Counted from the first letter of the stretch, positions 34,746-43,968 are shown. The stretch is 64,000 nucleotides of DNA from Paenalcaligenes sp052103955 (GCA_052103955.1 JBQELO010000014.1:1-64000); one strand, 5' to 3'. The notes: generated by a model from the sequence alone, not told the origin. Numbers and translations are program-made.

Positions 34746-35324
34746 ATGACACAAGATTCTGCAGCAGAAACTGTAAGATTAATTAAGAAATATCCAAATA
34801 GGCGTCTCTACGATACGTGCACCAGTTCGTACATCACATTGGCAGATGTAAAACAATTAGTGATGGCAAGTGAAAGCTTTGCCGTGGTGGATGCCAAAAC
34901 TAATGACGATATTACGCGCAGTATTCTGTTGCAGATTATCTTGGAGGAAGAAAGCGCGAATGTGCCTATGTTCTCCACAGAGGTGTTGTCGCACATCATA
35001 CGTTTTTATGGCAGTGCCATGCAGGGTGTGATGGGGAGCTACCTAGAGCAAAATATTCAGGCGTTCATCGAGATTCAAGAGCGCTTACTGGCGCAGTCTA
35101 AGCATGTGTATGGCAAACCAGTAGGGCCAGAGGCGTGGGCACAGTTTATGACCGTGCAAACACCGATGATCCAGAAGATGATGAACTCCTATGCGGAGCA
35201 AAGTCAGAAAATGTTCACGCAGGTGCAAGACCAGATGCAAGATCAAATGTATGGGTTGTTTACGGCCTTTCCTTTTGCGTCGCCTGCGCCCACTAAAGAA
35301 AAAACACGTAAACCCAAAGAGTAA
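34746..35324 (+). CDS. phaR: Polyhydroxyalkanoate synthesis regulator PhaR
   Basis: Repressor that binds PHA granules and controls phasin and its own synthesis. 192 residues with the diagnostic N-terminal DNA-binding domain (IKKYPNRRLYDTCTSSYITL, residues 13-32) followed by PHB-accumulation-regulatory repeats and a Gln/Met-rich helical region (QSQKMFTQVQDQMQDQMYG). The C-terminus is basic (KEKTRKPKE). Third gene of phaC-phaB-phaR. Confidence 0.94.
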   Translation: MTQDSAAETVRLIKKYPNRRLYDTCTSSYITLADVKQLVMASESFAVVDAKTNDDITRSILLQIILEEESANVPMFSTEVLSHIIRFYGSAMQGVMGSYLEQNIQAFIEIQERLLAQSKHVYGKPVGPEAWAQFMTVQTPMIQKMMNSYAEQSQKMFTQVQDQMQDQMYGLFTAFPFASPAPTKEKTRKPKE

Positions 35325-35364
35325 AACGGTCTTGCGTAAAGCGGGATTCTGATGATGTAATGAT

Positions 35365-35400
35365 AAAACTAGTGGGGGAGGTCTTCCCCACGGTTTTATT
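35365..35400. terminator. Putative terminator after phaR
   Basis: AAAAC (35365-35369), GTGGGGGA (35372-35379), loop GGTC, TTCCCCAC (35384-35391), GTTTT (35393-35397). It is nearly symmetric, so it could also serve a minus-strand transcript such as the 38-codon frame that ends at 35396. Confidence 0.55.
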
Positions 35401-35512
35401 GGCAGGGCAGCAACGACGTAAATGACGTCCACAGGAGTAACGTGCAGGCCACGAATCCTTTACGCCCAGCACTTCCTTTCTTTTTCTTATAGCCAAGATG
35501 GTTTAGTCGCAT
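35396..35512 (-). CDS. Possible 38-residue cationic-hydrophobic peptide
   Basis: A short frame opening with ATG at 35512 and ending at TAA (35396-35398), right at the terminator-like hairpin. The product would have a basic N-terminus (HLGYKKKKGSAGRKG) and a hydrophobic second half (FVACTLLLWTSFTSLLP), the look of a small membrane peptide. There is no clear Shine-Dalgarno sequence and I recognise no family, so it may be chance. Convergent with phaR. Confidence 0.25.
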   Translation of the reverse strand: MRLNHLGYKKKKGSAGRKGFVACTLLLWTSFTSLLPCQ

Positions 35513-35637
35513 GATTGTTATGCGAGCTAAGCATGTGTACTAAAGATGAAAACGTTAAATGCTTTCGTGTTCAATAGCTGTGTGCAGGAACAGGGGGCAG
35601 GTTGCGCCTTCATTTTGTATGCAAATGATTTGGGCAA
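35401..35637. other. Spacer between phaR and tRNA-fMet
   Basis: Apart from the putative short peptide frame at 35396-35512, I see no gene, repeat or strong promoter here. Confidence 0.5.
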
Positions 35638-35673
35638 AGAAAAAGGGCTGATTTCTAAGAAATCAGCCCTTTC
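35638..35673 (-). terminator. Terminator of tRNA-fMet
   Basis: Twelve-base inverted repeat GGGCTGATTTCT (35645-35656) / AGAAATCAGCCC (35658-35669), flanked by A and T runs. On the minus strand it follows the tRNA 3' end by about seven bases and leads into a T run. Confidence 0.85.
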
Positions 35674-35679
35674 GGAATT

Positions 35680-35756
<77 letters not shown>

Positions 35757-35821
35757 TCAGAAAAATAATAGTAACCTGACTGTTTCAAAAAAGCAAGCCC
35801 CATTTGGAAAATAGACTAGGT

Positions 35822-36442
35822 ATGACAGATAATGAGATTTTAAAAGTGTTGGAAGCGGCATTATTATGTACAGAAGAGCCGCTGAATCTGTCACAATTAC
35901 GGCAGTTGTTCGGTGTGCATGAAATTTCCGCCGATCAGATGCGTCACCATCTAGCGATGTTGCAGCTGGATTGGAACGATAGAGGGCTTGAGCTGGTATC
36001 CCTATCCAGCGGTTGGCGTTTTCAAAGCCGACCTGAAATGCAGCCTTATCTGGCACGACTTAATCCGGACCGTCCGCCTAAATACTCACGTGCGGTGTTG
36101 GAAACGCTGGCCATCATTGCATGGCGTCAGCCTGTTACCCGTGGTGATATTGAAGATATACGTGGTGTGGGTGTTTCTACTCAGATAGTACGTACATTGG
36201 AAGATCGAGGTTGGATCGAAGTTCTGGGCTATAGAGATGCGCCAGGGCGCCCAGCGTTGTTAGGTACAACGCGACAATTTCTAGATGATTTAGGTTTACG
36301 TTCTTTGCAGGACTTGCCTTCTTTGGATGAAGAGCAGGTTCAGGATGTGTTTATGCAACAGCTTGTAGAGCTGGATAACACGCAACAAGGGACGTTGCAT
36401 GAGCCCGACACTACGGAATATGAAGAAAGCGATGAAAAGTGA
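35822..36442 (+). CDS. scpB: Segregation and condensation protein B
   Basis: Winged-helix subunit of the SMC-ScpAB condensin, 206 residues. It has two tandem winged-helix domains; PPKYSRAVLETLAIIAWRQPVTRGDIEDIRGV near residue 84 is the most conserved part of the family. The acidic C-terminal tail (EPDTTEYEESDEK) is variable in the family. I chose the ATG at 35822; a TTG at 35804 is a weaker option. scpA is not in the window. rluB follows by 50 bases, a common pairing. Confidence 0.93.
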   Translation: MTDNEILKVLEAALLCTEEPLNLSQLRQLFGVHEISADQMRHHLAMLQLDWNDRGLELVSLSSGWRFQSRPEMQPYLARLNPDRPPKYSRAVLETLAIIAWRQPVTRGDIEDIRGVGVSTQIVRTLEDRGWIEVLGYRDAPGRPALLGTTRQFLDDLGLRSLQDLPSLDEEQVQDVFMQQLVELDNTQQGTLHEPDTTEYEESDEK

Positions 36443-36492
36443 CACTTTTCATCAACGCATAATGAATGAGAAAAACTGGAGTCTTTTAATCA

Positions 36493-38205
36493 ATGACGGA
36501 AAATATTGAACAAGCGCCTGAGCGTAGCGCAGAAGGGGCGGATGCCACTTCTACAGCATCGCGAGGCAAAGGGCGTAAGTTGCGCACGCCATTTCGCCGT
36601 CGTCGTGGTGACGCAACCGAAACCGGTGCGCGTAATCGTGATGACGCTTCCTCCACTTCGGAAGTAAAGGAAGAGGTTGCAGAGCAGCAGCCAGCAGCGA
36701 AAGGTAGACGTAGACCAGCCGCTGCAGCCAACTCTGATCAGCCGCGAGCTCCTCGCGCTCCGCGTGCTCGTAAAACTAGCACACGTGCCAAAGCGGCACC
36801 GGTGCAGTCGGTAGAGCAAGAGCAGCCCGTGCGCATGAGCGCAGAAGACGATCAAGAGGCTGATCACGCACTGTCGTACTTGGATAAAACGGCCAGAATG
36901 TCCCAGCGTTTGGGGCGCTACCTAACCAGCGAGGCTATACAGCCTAAGTTGCATAAGGTGTTGGCTGATGCGGGTGTGGGTTCACGCCGCGAAATGGAAG
37001 AAATGATTGTGGCAGGCCGTGTGTCGGTCAACGGCGAGCCCGCTCACATTGGTCAGCGCGTAGGTCAAGATGACAAAGTGCGAGTGAATGGCCGTTTGAT
37101 TGCACGTCCTAATGCCAATAAACCGCCACGCGTGATTTTGTATCACAAGCCGGTAGGCGAAATCGTGACGCATGATGACCCAGAAGGGCGCGAAACGGTA
37201 TTTGCACGTTTGCCAAAAATGCGTGTGGGCAAATGGCTGTCTATAGGTAGGCTGGATTTAAACACTGAGGGTTTGTTGATTTTCACAACCTCGGGTGATT
37301 TGGCCAACAAAATGATGCACCCCCGTTATGGCGCTGAGCGTGAGTACGCGGTGCGAGTTTTGGGTGAACTGGCGGAAGATCAAGCAAAACGCCTGACTAC
37401 TGGCATTGAGCTGGAAGATGGTGAAGCTAAATTCGGCGAGTTGGAGTTTATCGGTGGTGAAGGTAGTAACCGCTGGTATAGGGTGACCTTGCATGAGGGG
37501 CGTAATCGTGAAGTGCGTCGCATGTTCGAGGCCGCCGGTGTAACGGTAAGCCGATTGATCCGTACGCGTTTTGGTGAGGTGGTGTTGCCTCGCAATTTGC
37601 GTCGTGGTCGCTGGGAAGAGTTAAATGCCGACATGGTAGCGGCGCTGATGCTGCGCGTGGGTTTGTGGCGTGATACCGGCGAGACAGAAAGTGCGGGTGG
37701 TCGTCGTGGTGCTCGTCGCCATAGCCAGCCATTAAGTCACGACAGCGCATTGCCTCCGGGTTTTGGTACCATGGAGCAAAATGGTACCAACGGTGCACGT
37801 ACTAACCGACGTGGTCGTCTGAGCACCAGTGAAGGTGGTGGCTATGTAGATCCAACCGCTACAACTGGAATGTTAGTTAGCGGCGGCTTGGCAAATGGTC
37901 ATCCTGAGGCAGGTCGAGGCGGTCGTCGAAGTGGTGGGCGTGGCGCTGCGCCGCAGCGTGGTAATGCAGGGCCTTCCGCGAGAGGGCAGCAAGCTCGAGA
38001 CCCACAAGCCGGCCCAGCTAATAAGCGTCGCCGTAGTGGTGAGCGTGCCGCAGACGATAGGCAGCAAGAGCCGCGATCCGCAGCGAAGCGTGCTTCTACG
38101 CGTGGTGCTGGTCGCTCTACCGGTCGCTCTGGTGATGATTGGCAGCCGCGTTCTTCCAATGCGCACGAATCACGCCTTGCCCGTATAGGTTCTAACCGTC
38201 GTTAA
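36493..38205 (+). CDS. rluB: 23S rRNA pseudouridine synthase RluB with long basic extensions
   Basis: Makes pseudouridine in 23S rRNA (E. coli position 2605). 570 residues, roughly twice the catalytic unit. Residues about 1-150 are a low-complexity Ala/Arg/Ser tail, about 150-205 an S4 domain (PKLHKVLADAGVGSRREMEEMI), and about 210-390 the catalytic domain with Asp in GRLDLNTEGLL near 255. Residues about 390-570 are an Arg/Gly/Ser/Gln-rich disordered tail. Long tails are known for betaproteobacterial RluB. It follows scpB and probably shares its transcript. Confidence 0.92.
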   Translation: MTENIEQAPERSAEGADATSTASRGKGRKLRTPFRRRRGDATETGARNRDDASSTSEVKEEVAEQQPAAKGRRRPAAAANSDQPRAPRAPRARKTSTRAKAAPVQSVEQEQPVRMSAEDDQEADHALSYLDKTARMSQRLGRYLTSEAIQPKLHKVLADAGVGSRREMEEMIVAGRVSVNGEPAHIGQRVGQDDKVRVNGRLIARPNANKPPRVILYHKPVGEIVTHDDPEGRETVFARLPKMRVGKWLSIGRLDLNTEGLLIFTTSGDLANKMMHPRYGAEREYAVRVLGELAEDQAKRLTTGIELEDGEAKFGELEFIGGEGSNRWYRVTLHEGRNREVRRMFEAAGVTVSRLIRTRFGEVVLPRNLRRGRWEELNADMVAALMLRVGLWRDTGETESAGGRRGARRHSQPLSHDSALPPGFGTMEQNGTNGARTNRRGRLSTSEGGGYVDPTATTGMLVSGGLANGHPEAGRGGRRSGGRGAAPQRGNAGPSARGQQARDPQAGPANKRRRSGERAADDRQQEPRSAAKRASTRGAGRSTGRSGDDWQPRSSNAHESRLARIGSNRR

Positions 38206-38210
38206 TGCAC

Positions 38211-38252
38211 CACAGGGCCGGGCTATGAGGTAGGTGTAGTCCGGCTTCTGTG
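38211..38252 (+). terminator. Imperfect hairpin after rluB
   Basis: CACAG (38211-38215) pairs with CTGTG (38248-38252) and, inside it, GCCGGGCTA with TAGTCCGGC. It starts six bases after the rluB stop. There is no T-tract, so intrinsic termination is doubtful; 3'-end protection is an alternative. Confidence 0.4.
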
Positions 38253-38396
38253 AGTTGATGGCTTTATTTCTGGGCTAAGCGCTGGATGTGGCAGGATTTT
38301 TTCTCGAATTCTGTTAAAATGTAAAGCTTGGCACGGTATCATCGTTATAGTATGTAATGTTGGGTACTTACCGGATCTAAGCTTTTAAGGTAGCAG

Positions 38397-38423
38397 TGGG
38401 CTGGCAGTCAGCCCATTTTTTTT
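38397..38423 (+). terminator. Terminator-like attenuator in rimP leader
   Basis: TGGGCTG (38397-38403), loop GCAGT, CAGCCCA (38409-38415), then T8 (38416-38423). It ends only seven bases before the rimP ATG at 38431, so it cannot simply terminate an upstream gene without also controlling rimP-nusA-infB. A -10-like TTAAAAT lies near 38333. Terminator-like hairpins ahead of rimP are known in other proteobacteria. Confidence 0.75.
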
Positions 38424-38430
38424 GGATTTT

Positions 38431-38922
38431 ATGGCAGATATTTTCGCTTTAACACAAGAAGCCTTGCTGGGCAGCGACATCGAATTGATCGATGTAGAGC
38501 GTGCGCCTCTGGGCGTGTTGCGTGTCGTGATCGATCACCCTGAAGGGGTGGTCATTGACCATTGTGAATGGGTGTCCAAACAGTTATCACGTGTTTTCGA
38601 AGTAGAAAACGTTGATTACGCTCGTCTGGAAGTGAGTTCTCCTGGTATAGATCGTCCGCTGCGAACATTGCGAGACTTTGTACGCTTTGCCGGTGCTAGG
38701 GTAGAACTGCGCTTTTACGAGGCGGTGGATAACCAGAAAGTGTTTAAGGGTGTGTTGATCAGCCCTGAAGACGTCACTGTGGATAATGTGGATGCCGATA
38801 CTAAATTTGTGTTGGAGCTAGAGCAAGCCTCTGGCGATGTCAGAGACCTGACGTTCACATTAGATGAAGTGGATCGTGCCAAATTGGATCCCGTTCTTGA
38901 TTTCAAGGGTAGAAAGCGATGA
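38431..38922 (+). CDS. rimP: Ribosome maturation factor RimP
   Basis: Assists 30S subunit maturation, 163 residues. An N-terminal alpha/beta domain (ELIDVERAPLGVLRVVIDH, then VSSPGIDRPL near residue 70) is followed by a C-terminal Sm-like barrel. I chose the ATG at 38431; the TTG at 38422 would place translation start inside the T-tract. It overlaps nusA by four bases (ATGA). Heads the conserved rimP-nusA-infB-rbfA-truB unit. Confidence 0.94.
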   Translation: MADIFALTQEALLGSDIELIDVERAPLGVLRVVIDHPEGVVIDHCEWVSKQLSRVFEVENVDYARLEVSSPGIDRPLRTLRDFVRFAGARVELRFYEAVDNQKVFKGVLISPEDVTVDNVDADTKFVLELEQASGDVRDLTFTLDEVDRAKLDPVLDFKGRKR

Positions 38923-40403
38923 GTCGCGAAATTCTTTTGCTAGTTGATGCGCTGGCGCGTGAAAAAGGTGTAGAAGCAGATGTGGTGTTTGGCGCCCTAG
39001 AAGGTGCGTTGGCGTCTGCAATGAAAAAACGCTTCGAAGAAGATGCCGACATACGGGTAGCGGTAGATCGCGTAACGGGTGAGCACGAGGGGTTCAGACG
39101 TTGGTTGGTCGTGCCAGATGAAGCTGGCCTGCAAGAGCCTGATCGTCAAGAGATGTACAGCGATGCCATTGAAATCGTGCCTGACGTACAGATCGGTGAT
39201 TACATTGAAGAGGCTTTGGAGCCTATAGAATTTGGACGTATCGGTGCACAAGCAGCCAAACAGGCTATTTTGCAGCGTATACGTGATGCAGAGCGTGAGC
39301 AGGTACTGAACGACTTCTTGGACCGTGGCGAAAAAATCGTCTCTGGCACAGTGCGTCGTATAGACAAGGGCGATGCCATCATCGAGATGGGTAAAATCGA
39401 AGCCCGTTTGCCACGTAGCGAAATGATCCCCAAAGAAAATATTCGTATGGGTGACCGTGTACGCGCATTGGTAAAAACAATTGACCGTGCTGCGCGTGGT
39501 CAACAGGTGATTCTGTCTCGTACCGCTCCTGATTTCATCAAGGAACTGTTCGAGAACGAAGTACCAGAAATTGAACAAGGCTTACTGGAAATTAAAGCAG
39601 CTGCTCGCGATGCGGGTGTACGTGCCAAGATTGCCGTTATTGCCTACGACCAGCGCATTGATCCTATCGGTACATGTGTAGGTATGCGCGGTTCGCGTGT
39701 AACTGCCGTTCGTAACGAATTGGGTGGTGAGCAGGTTGATATCGTTTTGTGGGCTGAAGACCCAGCAGAATTTGTGATTGGTGCACTGGCGCCAGCGCAT
39801 GTGGAATCCATCGTTGTTGATGAAGATAAGCATGCAATGGACGTAGTGGTGGATGAAGAGAACCTGCCTAAGGCTATTGGTGCTCGTGGTCAAAACGTAC
39901 GTTTGGCCTCGGAACTGACTGGCTGGCAAATCAATATCATGACACCTGAAGAAAGCCAGAACCGTCAGGAAGAAGAGCGTCGTGAACTGCAAAATATGTT
40001 CATGCAGCGCTTGGATGTAGACGAAGGTATTGCCGACGTGCTTATCGACGAAGGTTTCAGTGGTCTAGAAGAAGTGGCCTATGTGCCACTGCAAGAGTTG
40101 CTAGATATCGATTCCTTTGACGAAGATACTGTTAACGAGCTGCGTACACGTGCTCGTAATGCCTTGCTGTCTGAAGCGATTGCTAAAGACGAACTGGTAC
40201 AGGCAGTTGAGAAAGACCTGTTAGAAATCGAAGGAATGACTCCTGATATCGTGGCGGCTTTAGCTGAAAAAGAAGTAACCACGCTGGATGATTTGGCCGA
40301 ATTGGCGACAGATGAACTGTCCGAAATCACCGGTCTAAATGCTGAAGACGCTAGCAACCTAATTATGCGTGCACGAGCCCACTGGTTTGATGGTGACGCA
40401 TGA
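38919..40403 (+). CDS. nusA: Transcription termination/antitermination factor NusA
   Basis: RNA polymerase-binding elongation factor, 494 residues. It has an N-terminal RNAP-binding domain (1-125), S1 (about 135-200, GTVRRIDKGDAIIEMG), two KH domains (about 225-345, GMRGSRVTAVRNELGGE and AIGARGQNVRLASELTG), and two C-terminal acidic helix-hairpin-helix repeats (about 365-494). Two repeats is the standard proteobacterial form. Starts inside rimP with a four-base overlap. Confidence 0.96.
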   Translation: MSREILLLVDALAREKGVEADVVFGALEGALASAMKKRFEEDADIRVAVDRVTGEHEGFRRWLVVPDEAGLQEPDRQEMYSDAIEIVPDVQIGDYIEEALEPIEFGRIGAQAAKQAILQRIRDAEREQVLNDFLDRGEKIVSGTVRRIDKGDAIIEMGKIEARLPRSEMIPKENIRMGDRVRALVKTIDRAARGQQVILSRTAPDFIKELFENEVPEIEQGLLEIKAAARDAGVRAKIAVIAYDQRIDPIGTCVGMRGSRVTAVRNELGGEQVDIVLWAEDPAEFVIGALAPAHVESIVVDEDKHAMDVVVDEENLPKAIGARGQNVRLASELTGWQINIMTPEESQNRQEEERRELQNMFMQRLDVDEGIADVLIDEGFSGLEEVAYVPLQELLDIDSFDEDTVNELRTRARNALLSEAIAKDELVQAVEKDLLEIEGMTPDIVAALAEKEVTTLDDLAELATDELSEITGLNAEDASNLIMRARAHWFDGDA

Positions 40404-40498
40404 TGACGTTGCAGCAGGTCGGCCTGCTCTAGAGAGGAGAGCCGACTATCAGGGGTTATTATTAATAGAATAAGTAGTTGTAAGCAAGAGAGAGTCGA

Positions 40499-43400
40499 AT
40501 GCCGAGTAACACAGTCGCCCAGTTCGCTCAAGAACTGAAAATGCCTGCAGAATCGTTGTTGGAGCAATTGCGTGCTGCAGGTGTTCAGCTCAGATCGGTA
40601 GACGATTCCGTCACCGAAGCAGATAAGGCGAAGCTGCTAGAGTCACTGCGTGGGAATAAAATTACGCTGACTCGTCGCAAAACCTCAGAAATCCGCCAAG
40701 CTGATGGATCAGGGCGTTCTCGCACTATTCAGGTAGAAACCCGCAAGAAACGCGTATTTGTGAAACGGGATCCGGCTGAGCTTCTTGCTGAAGCCGCTAA
40801 AGCTGCAACAGCAGCCCGTGATGAAGAAAATGCTGTCGAACCTGCTGAAACCGCACCGGTAGCAGTGGAAGTAAACGCACCAACTGTTGCACCAGTCGCT
40901 ACGCCTGAAGTGGCCGCTGAAGCAGCAGTAGCTGTAGAAACTCCTAAACAAGAGCACGCTCCTGTACAGGAAACCAACGTTGAGGTCCAGCCAGAGCCAG
41001 TTAAAGAGGCGCCGGTTGCAGAGACTCAAAACACCGAACCGACTGCAGAAACAGCAGCCAAGGAAGAGCAGGTACGGCAACCTGTGTCACCCGCTGTCAG
41101 TCAGTCTGAAAAGCAAGAGCCTGAAGTTACATCACAGGTAGAGCAAGAAACGCCTGTGAAGGCAGAACAAACTGAAGAGCTGGATAACGTGGCCGTTAAA
41201 AACAAGCCTGTCAAAGACACCCCTACAGCGAAAGCTGACAATCAAACTCGTAGCCCAAGACCGCAAGGTGGAGCTAATGCGCAACGTGGCGGAAACACTT
41301 CGCCTGGCGCTAATCGCCATTCTGATCGTCCGCAAGGCGCAGGCCGTCCGCAATCTAGCGGCGCCCCTGCTACTCGCCGACCAGCGCCCCAGGCGGCTGT
41401 AGGCGAGGGCGATCGCGATCGTGCTCGCTCGGCAGCAGAAGCTGAGGCAGCTGCAATCAGTGAAATGCTGAACCGTCCTCGCAAAGTATTGCGTGCGGCA
41501 GAAAGCCAAGACGCTGCTCGTAAAGCGGGTAAACCGGTTACGAAGAAAGACGTTAAAAACGGTGATAGCGCCAAGAAACCAACGGCTAAACCAGCAGTCA
41601 AAGGTGAAACCGGTTGGGTTGGTGATAGCCGCCGTAAGCAGCCTTCTAAAGCTGAAGTGGCTTCTGCCTCTACAGAGCGCGAAGCATGGCACGCTAGCAA
41701 CCGCGGTGGTAAACGTGGTCGTGGCCGCCAGAACCAAATAGAACAGCAACCACAAGTAGTGGAAGCAATTGTTCGTGAAGTGGCTGTACCTGAAACGATT
41801 ACTGTTGCTGATCTGGCTCACAAAATGGCTGTTAAAGCCGCTGAAGTGATCAAGCATCTGATGAAGTTGGGTCAAATGGTCACCATTAACCAAGTGCTGG
41901 ATCAAGAAACAGCCATGATCTTGGTTGAAGAAATGGGCCATACAGCGATTGCTGCCAAACTGGACGACCCAGAGTCATTCTTGGAAGATCAGTTCACTGG
42001 CGAGATTGAAGAAGGTCCACGTGCTCCTGTTGTTACGGTAATGGGTCACGTTGACCACGGTAAAACATCATTGCTGGACTACATTCGTCGCACTAAAGTG
42101 GCGTCTGGTGAGGCTGGTGGTATTACTCAGCACATCGGTGCTTACAACGTTAAAACCGAACGCGGTAATGTGACGTTCTTGGATACCCCCGGTCACGAAG
42201 CCTTTACGGCCATGCGTGCTCGCGGTACCAAAGCGACTGACGTTGTGATTCTGGTTGTAGCATCGGATGACGGTGTGATGCCTCAAACACGTGAAGCTAT
42301 TCACCACGCACGCGCCGCTGGCGTACCGTTGGTTGTAGCGATCACTAAAGTAGATAAACCTGAAGCCAACCCTGAGCGTGTGAAGCAAGAGTTGTTGGTG
42401 GAAGAAGTGGTGCCTGAAGAGTACGGTGGCGATGTGGCTTTCGTACCTGTGTCGGCACGCACTGGTGATGGTATTGATGAGTTGTTGGAACAAGTGCTGT
42501 TGCAAGCAGAAATGCTAGAGCTGAAAGCACCTGTGAACACACCTGCACAAGGTACTGTGATTGAAGCACGCCTGGATCGCGGTCGCGGCCCAGTAGCTAC
42601 CGTGCTGGTTCAAACTGGTACATTGCATCACGGTGATACTGTATTGGTAGGCGCAAGCTTTGGCCGTATTCGTGCCATGGTGAACGAAACTGGTAAATCC
42701 CTGAAAGAAGCAGGCCCATCTATGCCTGTGGAAATTCAAGGTTTGACTGAAGTGCCAGCAGCGGGTGATCAACTGGTTGCCATGCAAGATGAGCGTAAAG
42801 CACGTGAAATTGCTTTGTTCCGTCAAGGTAAGTACCGCGATGTGAAACTGGCTCGTCAGCAAGCGGCTAAATTGGAATCTCTGTTCGATAACATTGGTGA
42901 AGGTGCGCAGACATTGTCTCTGATCATCAAAACTGATGTACAAGGTTCTCAAGAGGCGCTGGTGTCTTCCTTGCTGAAACTGGCAACGGATGAAGTGAAA
43001 GTACAAGTAGTGCACGCTGCAGTGGGTGGTATTTCTGAAAGCGACATCAACTTGGCTATCGCCTCCAACGCTGTAGTAATTGGATTTAACGTACGTGCTG
43101 AACAAAGCGCACGTAAACTGGCCGAATTGAACGGTATTGATATTCGCTACTACAACATCATTTACGATGCGGTAGACGAAGTGAAGGCAGCCTTGTCTGG
43201 CATGTTGACACCAGAGAAACGCGAAGAAGTTATCGGTATGGTAGAAATTCGCGAGGTGTACCACATTTCCCGTATTGGGAGTGTGGCTGGTTGTATGGTT
43301 ACCGAAGGCATCGTCAAGCGCGATTCTCAGGTACGTCTGCTGCGCAACAACGTGGTGCATTGGGCGGGCCATCTCGAATCCCTACGACGCTTCAAGGACG

Positions 43401-43519
43401 ATGTCCGCGAAGTACGCCAAGGCTTCGATTGTGGTGTCACCTTACGTGGTAATAATGATATTCAAGTGGGCGACCAACTAGAGATCTTCGAGATCAAGGA
43501 AATCGCTCGGTCACTGTAA
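40499..43519 (+). CDS. infB: Translation initiation factor IF-2
   Basis: GTPase that positions fMet-tRNA on the 30S subunit. 1006 residues, the long form. An IF2N domain is at 1-50, followed by a long Ala/Glu/Pro/Val-rich then Arg-rich linker (about 90-420), a second IF2N (about 433-485), and the G domain from about 508 with GHVDHGKT, DTPGH and TKVDKPEANPE. Domains II, III and C1/C2 follow, ending in GVTLRGNNDIQVGDQLEIFE. Separated from nusA by 95 bases containing a small AGCAGG/CCTGCT hairpin. The start ATG has AGAGAG upstream. Confidence 0.96.
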   Translation: MPSNTVAQFAQELKMPAESLLEQLRAAGVQLRSVDDSVTEADKAKLLESLRGNKITLTRRKTSEIRQADGSGRSRTIQVETRKKRVFVKRDPAELLAEAAKAATAARDEENAVEPAETAPVAVEVNAPTVAPVATPEVAAEAAVAVETPKQEHAPVQETNVEVQPEPVKEAPVAETQNTEPTAETAAKEEQVRQPVSPAVSQSEKQEPEVTSQVEQETPVKAEQTEELDNVAVKNKPVKDTPTAKADNQTRSPRPQGGANAQRGGNTSPGANRHSDRPQGAGRPQSSGAPATRRPAPQAAVGEGDRDRARSAAEAEAAAISEMLNRPRKVLRAAESQDAARKAGKPVTKKDVKNGDSAKKPTAKPAVKGETGWVGDSRRKQPSKAEVASASTEREAWHASNRGGKRGRGRQNQIEQQPQVVEAIVREVAVPETITVADLAHKMAVKAAEVIKHLMKLGQMVTINQVLDQETAMILVEEMGHTAIAAKLDDPESFLEDQFTGEIEEGPRAPVVTVMGHVDHGKTSLLDYIRRTKVASGEAGGITQHIGAYNVKTERGNVTFLDTPGHEAFTAMRARGTKATDVVILVVASDDGVMPQTREAIHHARAAGVPLVVAITKVDKPEANPERVKQELLVEEVVPEEYGGDVAFVPVSARTGDGIDELLEQVLLQAEMLELKAPVNTPAQGTVIEARLDRGRGPVATVLVQTGTLHHGDTVLVGASFGRIRAMVNETGKSLKEAGPSMPVEIQGLTEVPAAGDQLVAMQDERKAREIALFRQGKYRDVKLARQQAAKLESLFDNIGEGAQTLSLIIKTDVQGSQEALVSSLLKLATDEVKVQVVHAAVGGISESDINLAIASNAVVIGFNVRAEQSARKLAELNGIDIRYYNIIYDAVDEVKAALSGMLTPEKREEVIGMVEIREVYHISRIGSVAGCMVTEGIVKRDSQVRLLRNNVVHWAGHLESLRRFKDDVREVRQGFDCGVTLRGNNDIQVGDQLEIFEIKEIARSL

Positions 43520-43522
43520 TTC

Positions 43523-43933
43523 ATGGCAAGACATAAAAACAAAGCTGGCGGCGGACGTAATGTCCGCCTTGCCGACCAAATTCAAAAAGATTTGGCGGTG
43601 CTCATTCAGCGAGAGATAGATATGTCTCGAGCTGGCTTAATCACGCTGACAGAAGTTGAACTGTCAGCGGATTACGCACACGCTAAAGTGTATTTTACGG
43701 TCTTCGGCGCTGAGCCTCAGACGGCAACTGAAGTACTGAATGCCAAGGCTGGTTGGTTGCACTCGCAACTGTACCGCTTGCTGCATATCCATACTGTTCC
43801 TACTCTGCGTTTCTTCTACGATGATCACGTGGTGCGTGGCATGGCCATGTCCAAGCTGATCGACGAGGCAAACCGTTCTTCTTTCAGTACAGCTACTGAC
43901 GCTGTTCCTGACGATCCTGACGACCAAGCCTGA
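43523..43933 (+). CDS. rbfA: 30S ribosome-binding factor A
   Basis: KH-fold factor for 16S rRNA 5'-end maturation and cold adaptation. 136 residues, including the family segment RVADQIQKDLAVLIQREI-like near 15-32 and VVRGMAMSKLIDEA near residue 98. The C-terminal tail is acidic (VPDDPDDQA). Starts three bases after infB. Confidence 0.92.
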   Translation: MARHKNKAGGGRNVRLADQIQKDLAVLIQREIDMSRAGLITLTEVELSADYAHAKVYFTVFGAEPQTATEVLNAKAGWLHSQLYRLLHIHTVPTLRFFYDDHVVRGMAMSKLIDEANRSSFSTATDAVPDDPDDQA

Positions 43934-43968
43934 GTCGGCGCGTCGTTTTTTAGCGGAAAATAAATACG

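Noticed and set aside
40404..40498. nusA-infB gap hairpins (AGCAGG/CCTGCT, GTCGGC/GCCGAC) as a terminator
   Set aside because: Stems are short, compete with each other and have no T-tract; nusA and infB are normally co-transcribed.
40499..41760. Repetitive Ala/Glu/Pro-rich stretch in infB as a possible insertion
   Set aside because: Long low-complexity linkers between IF2N and the G domain are normal for betaproteobacterial IF-2.
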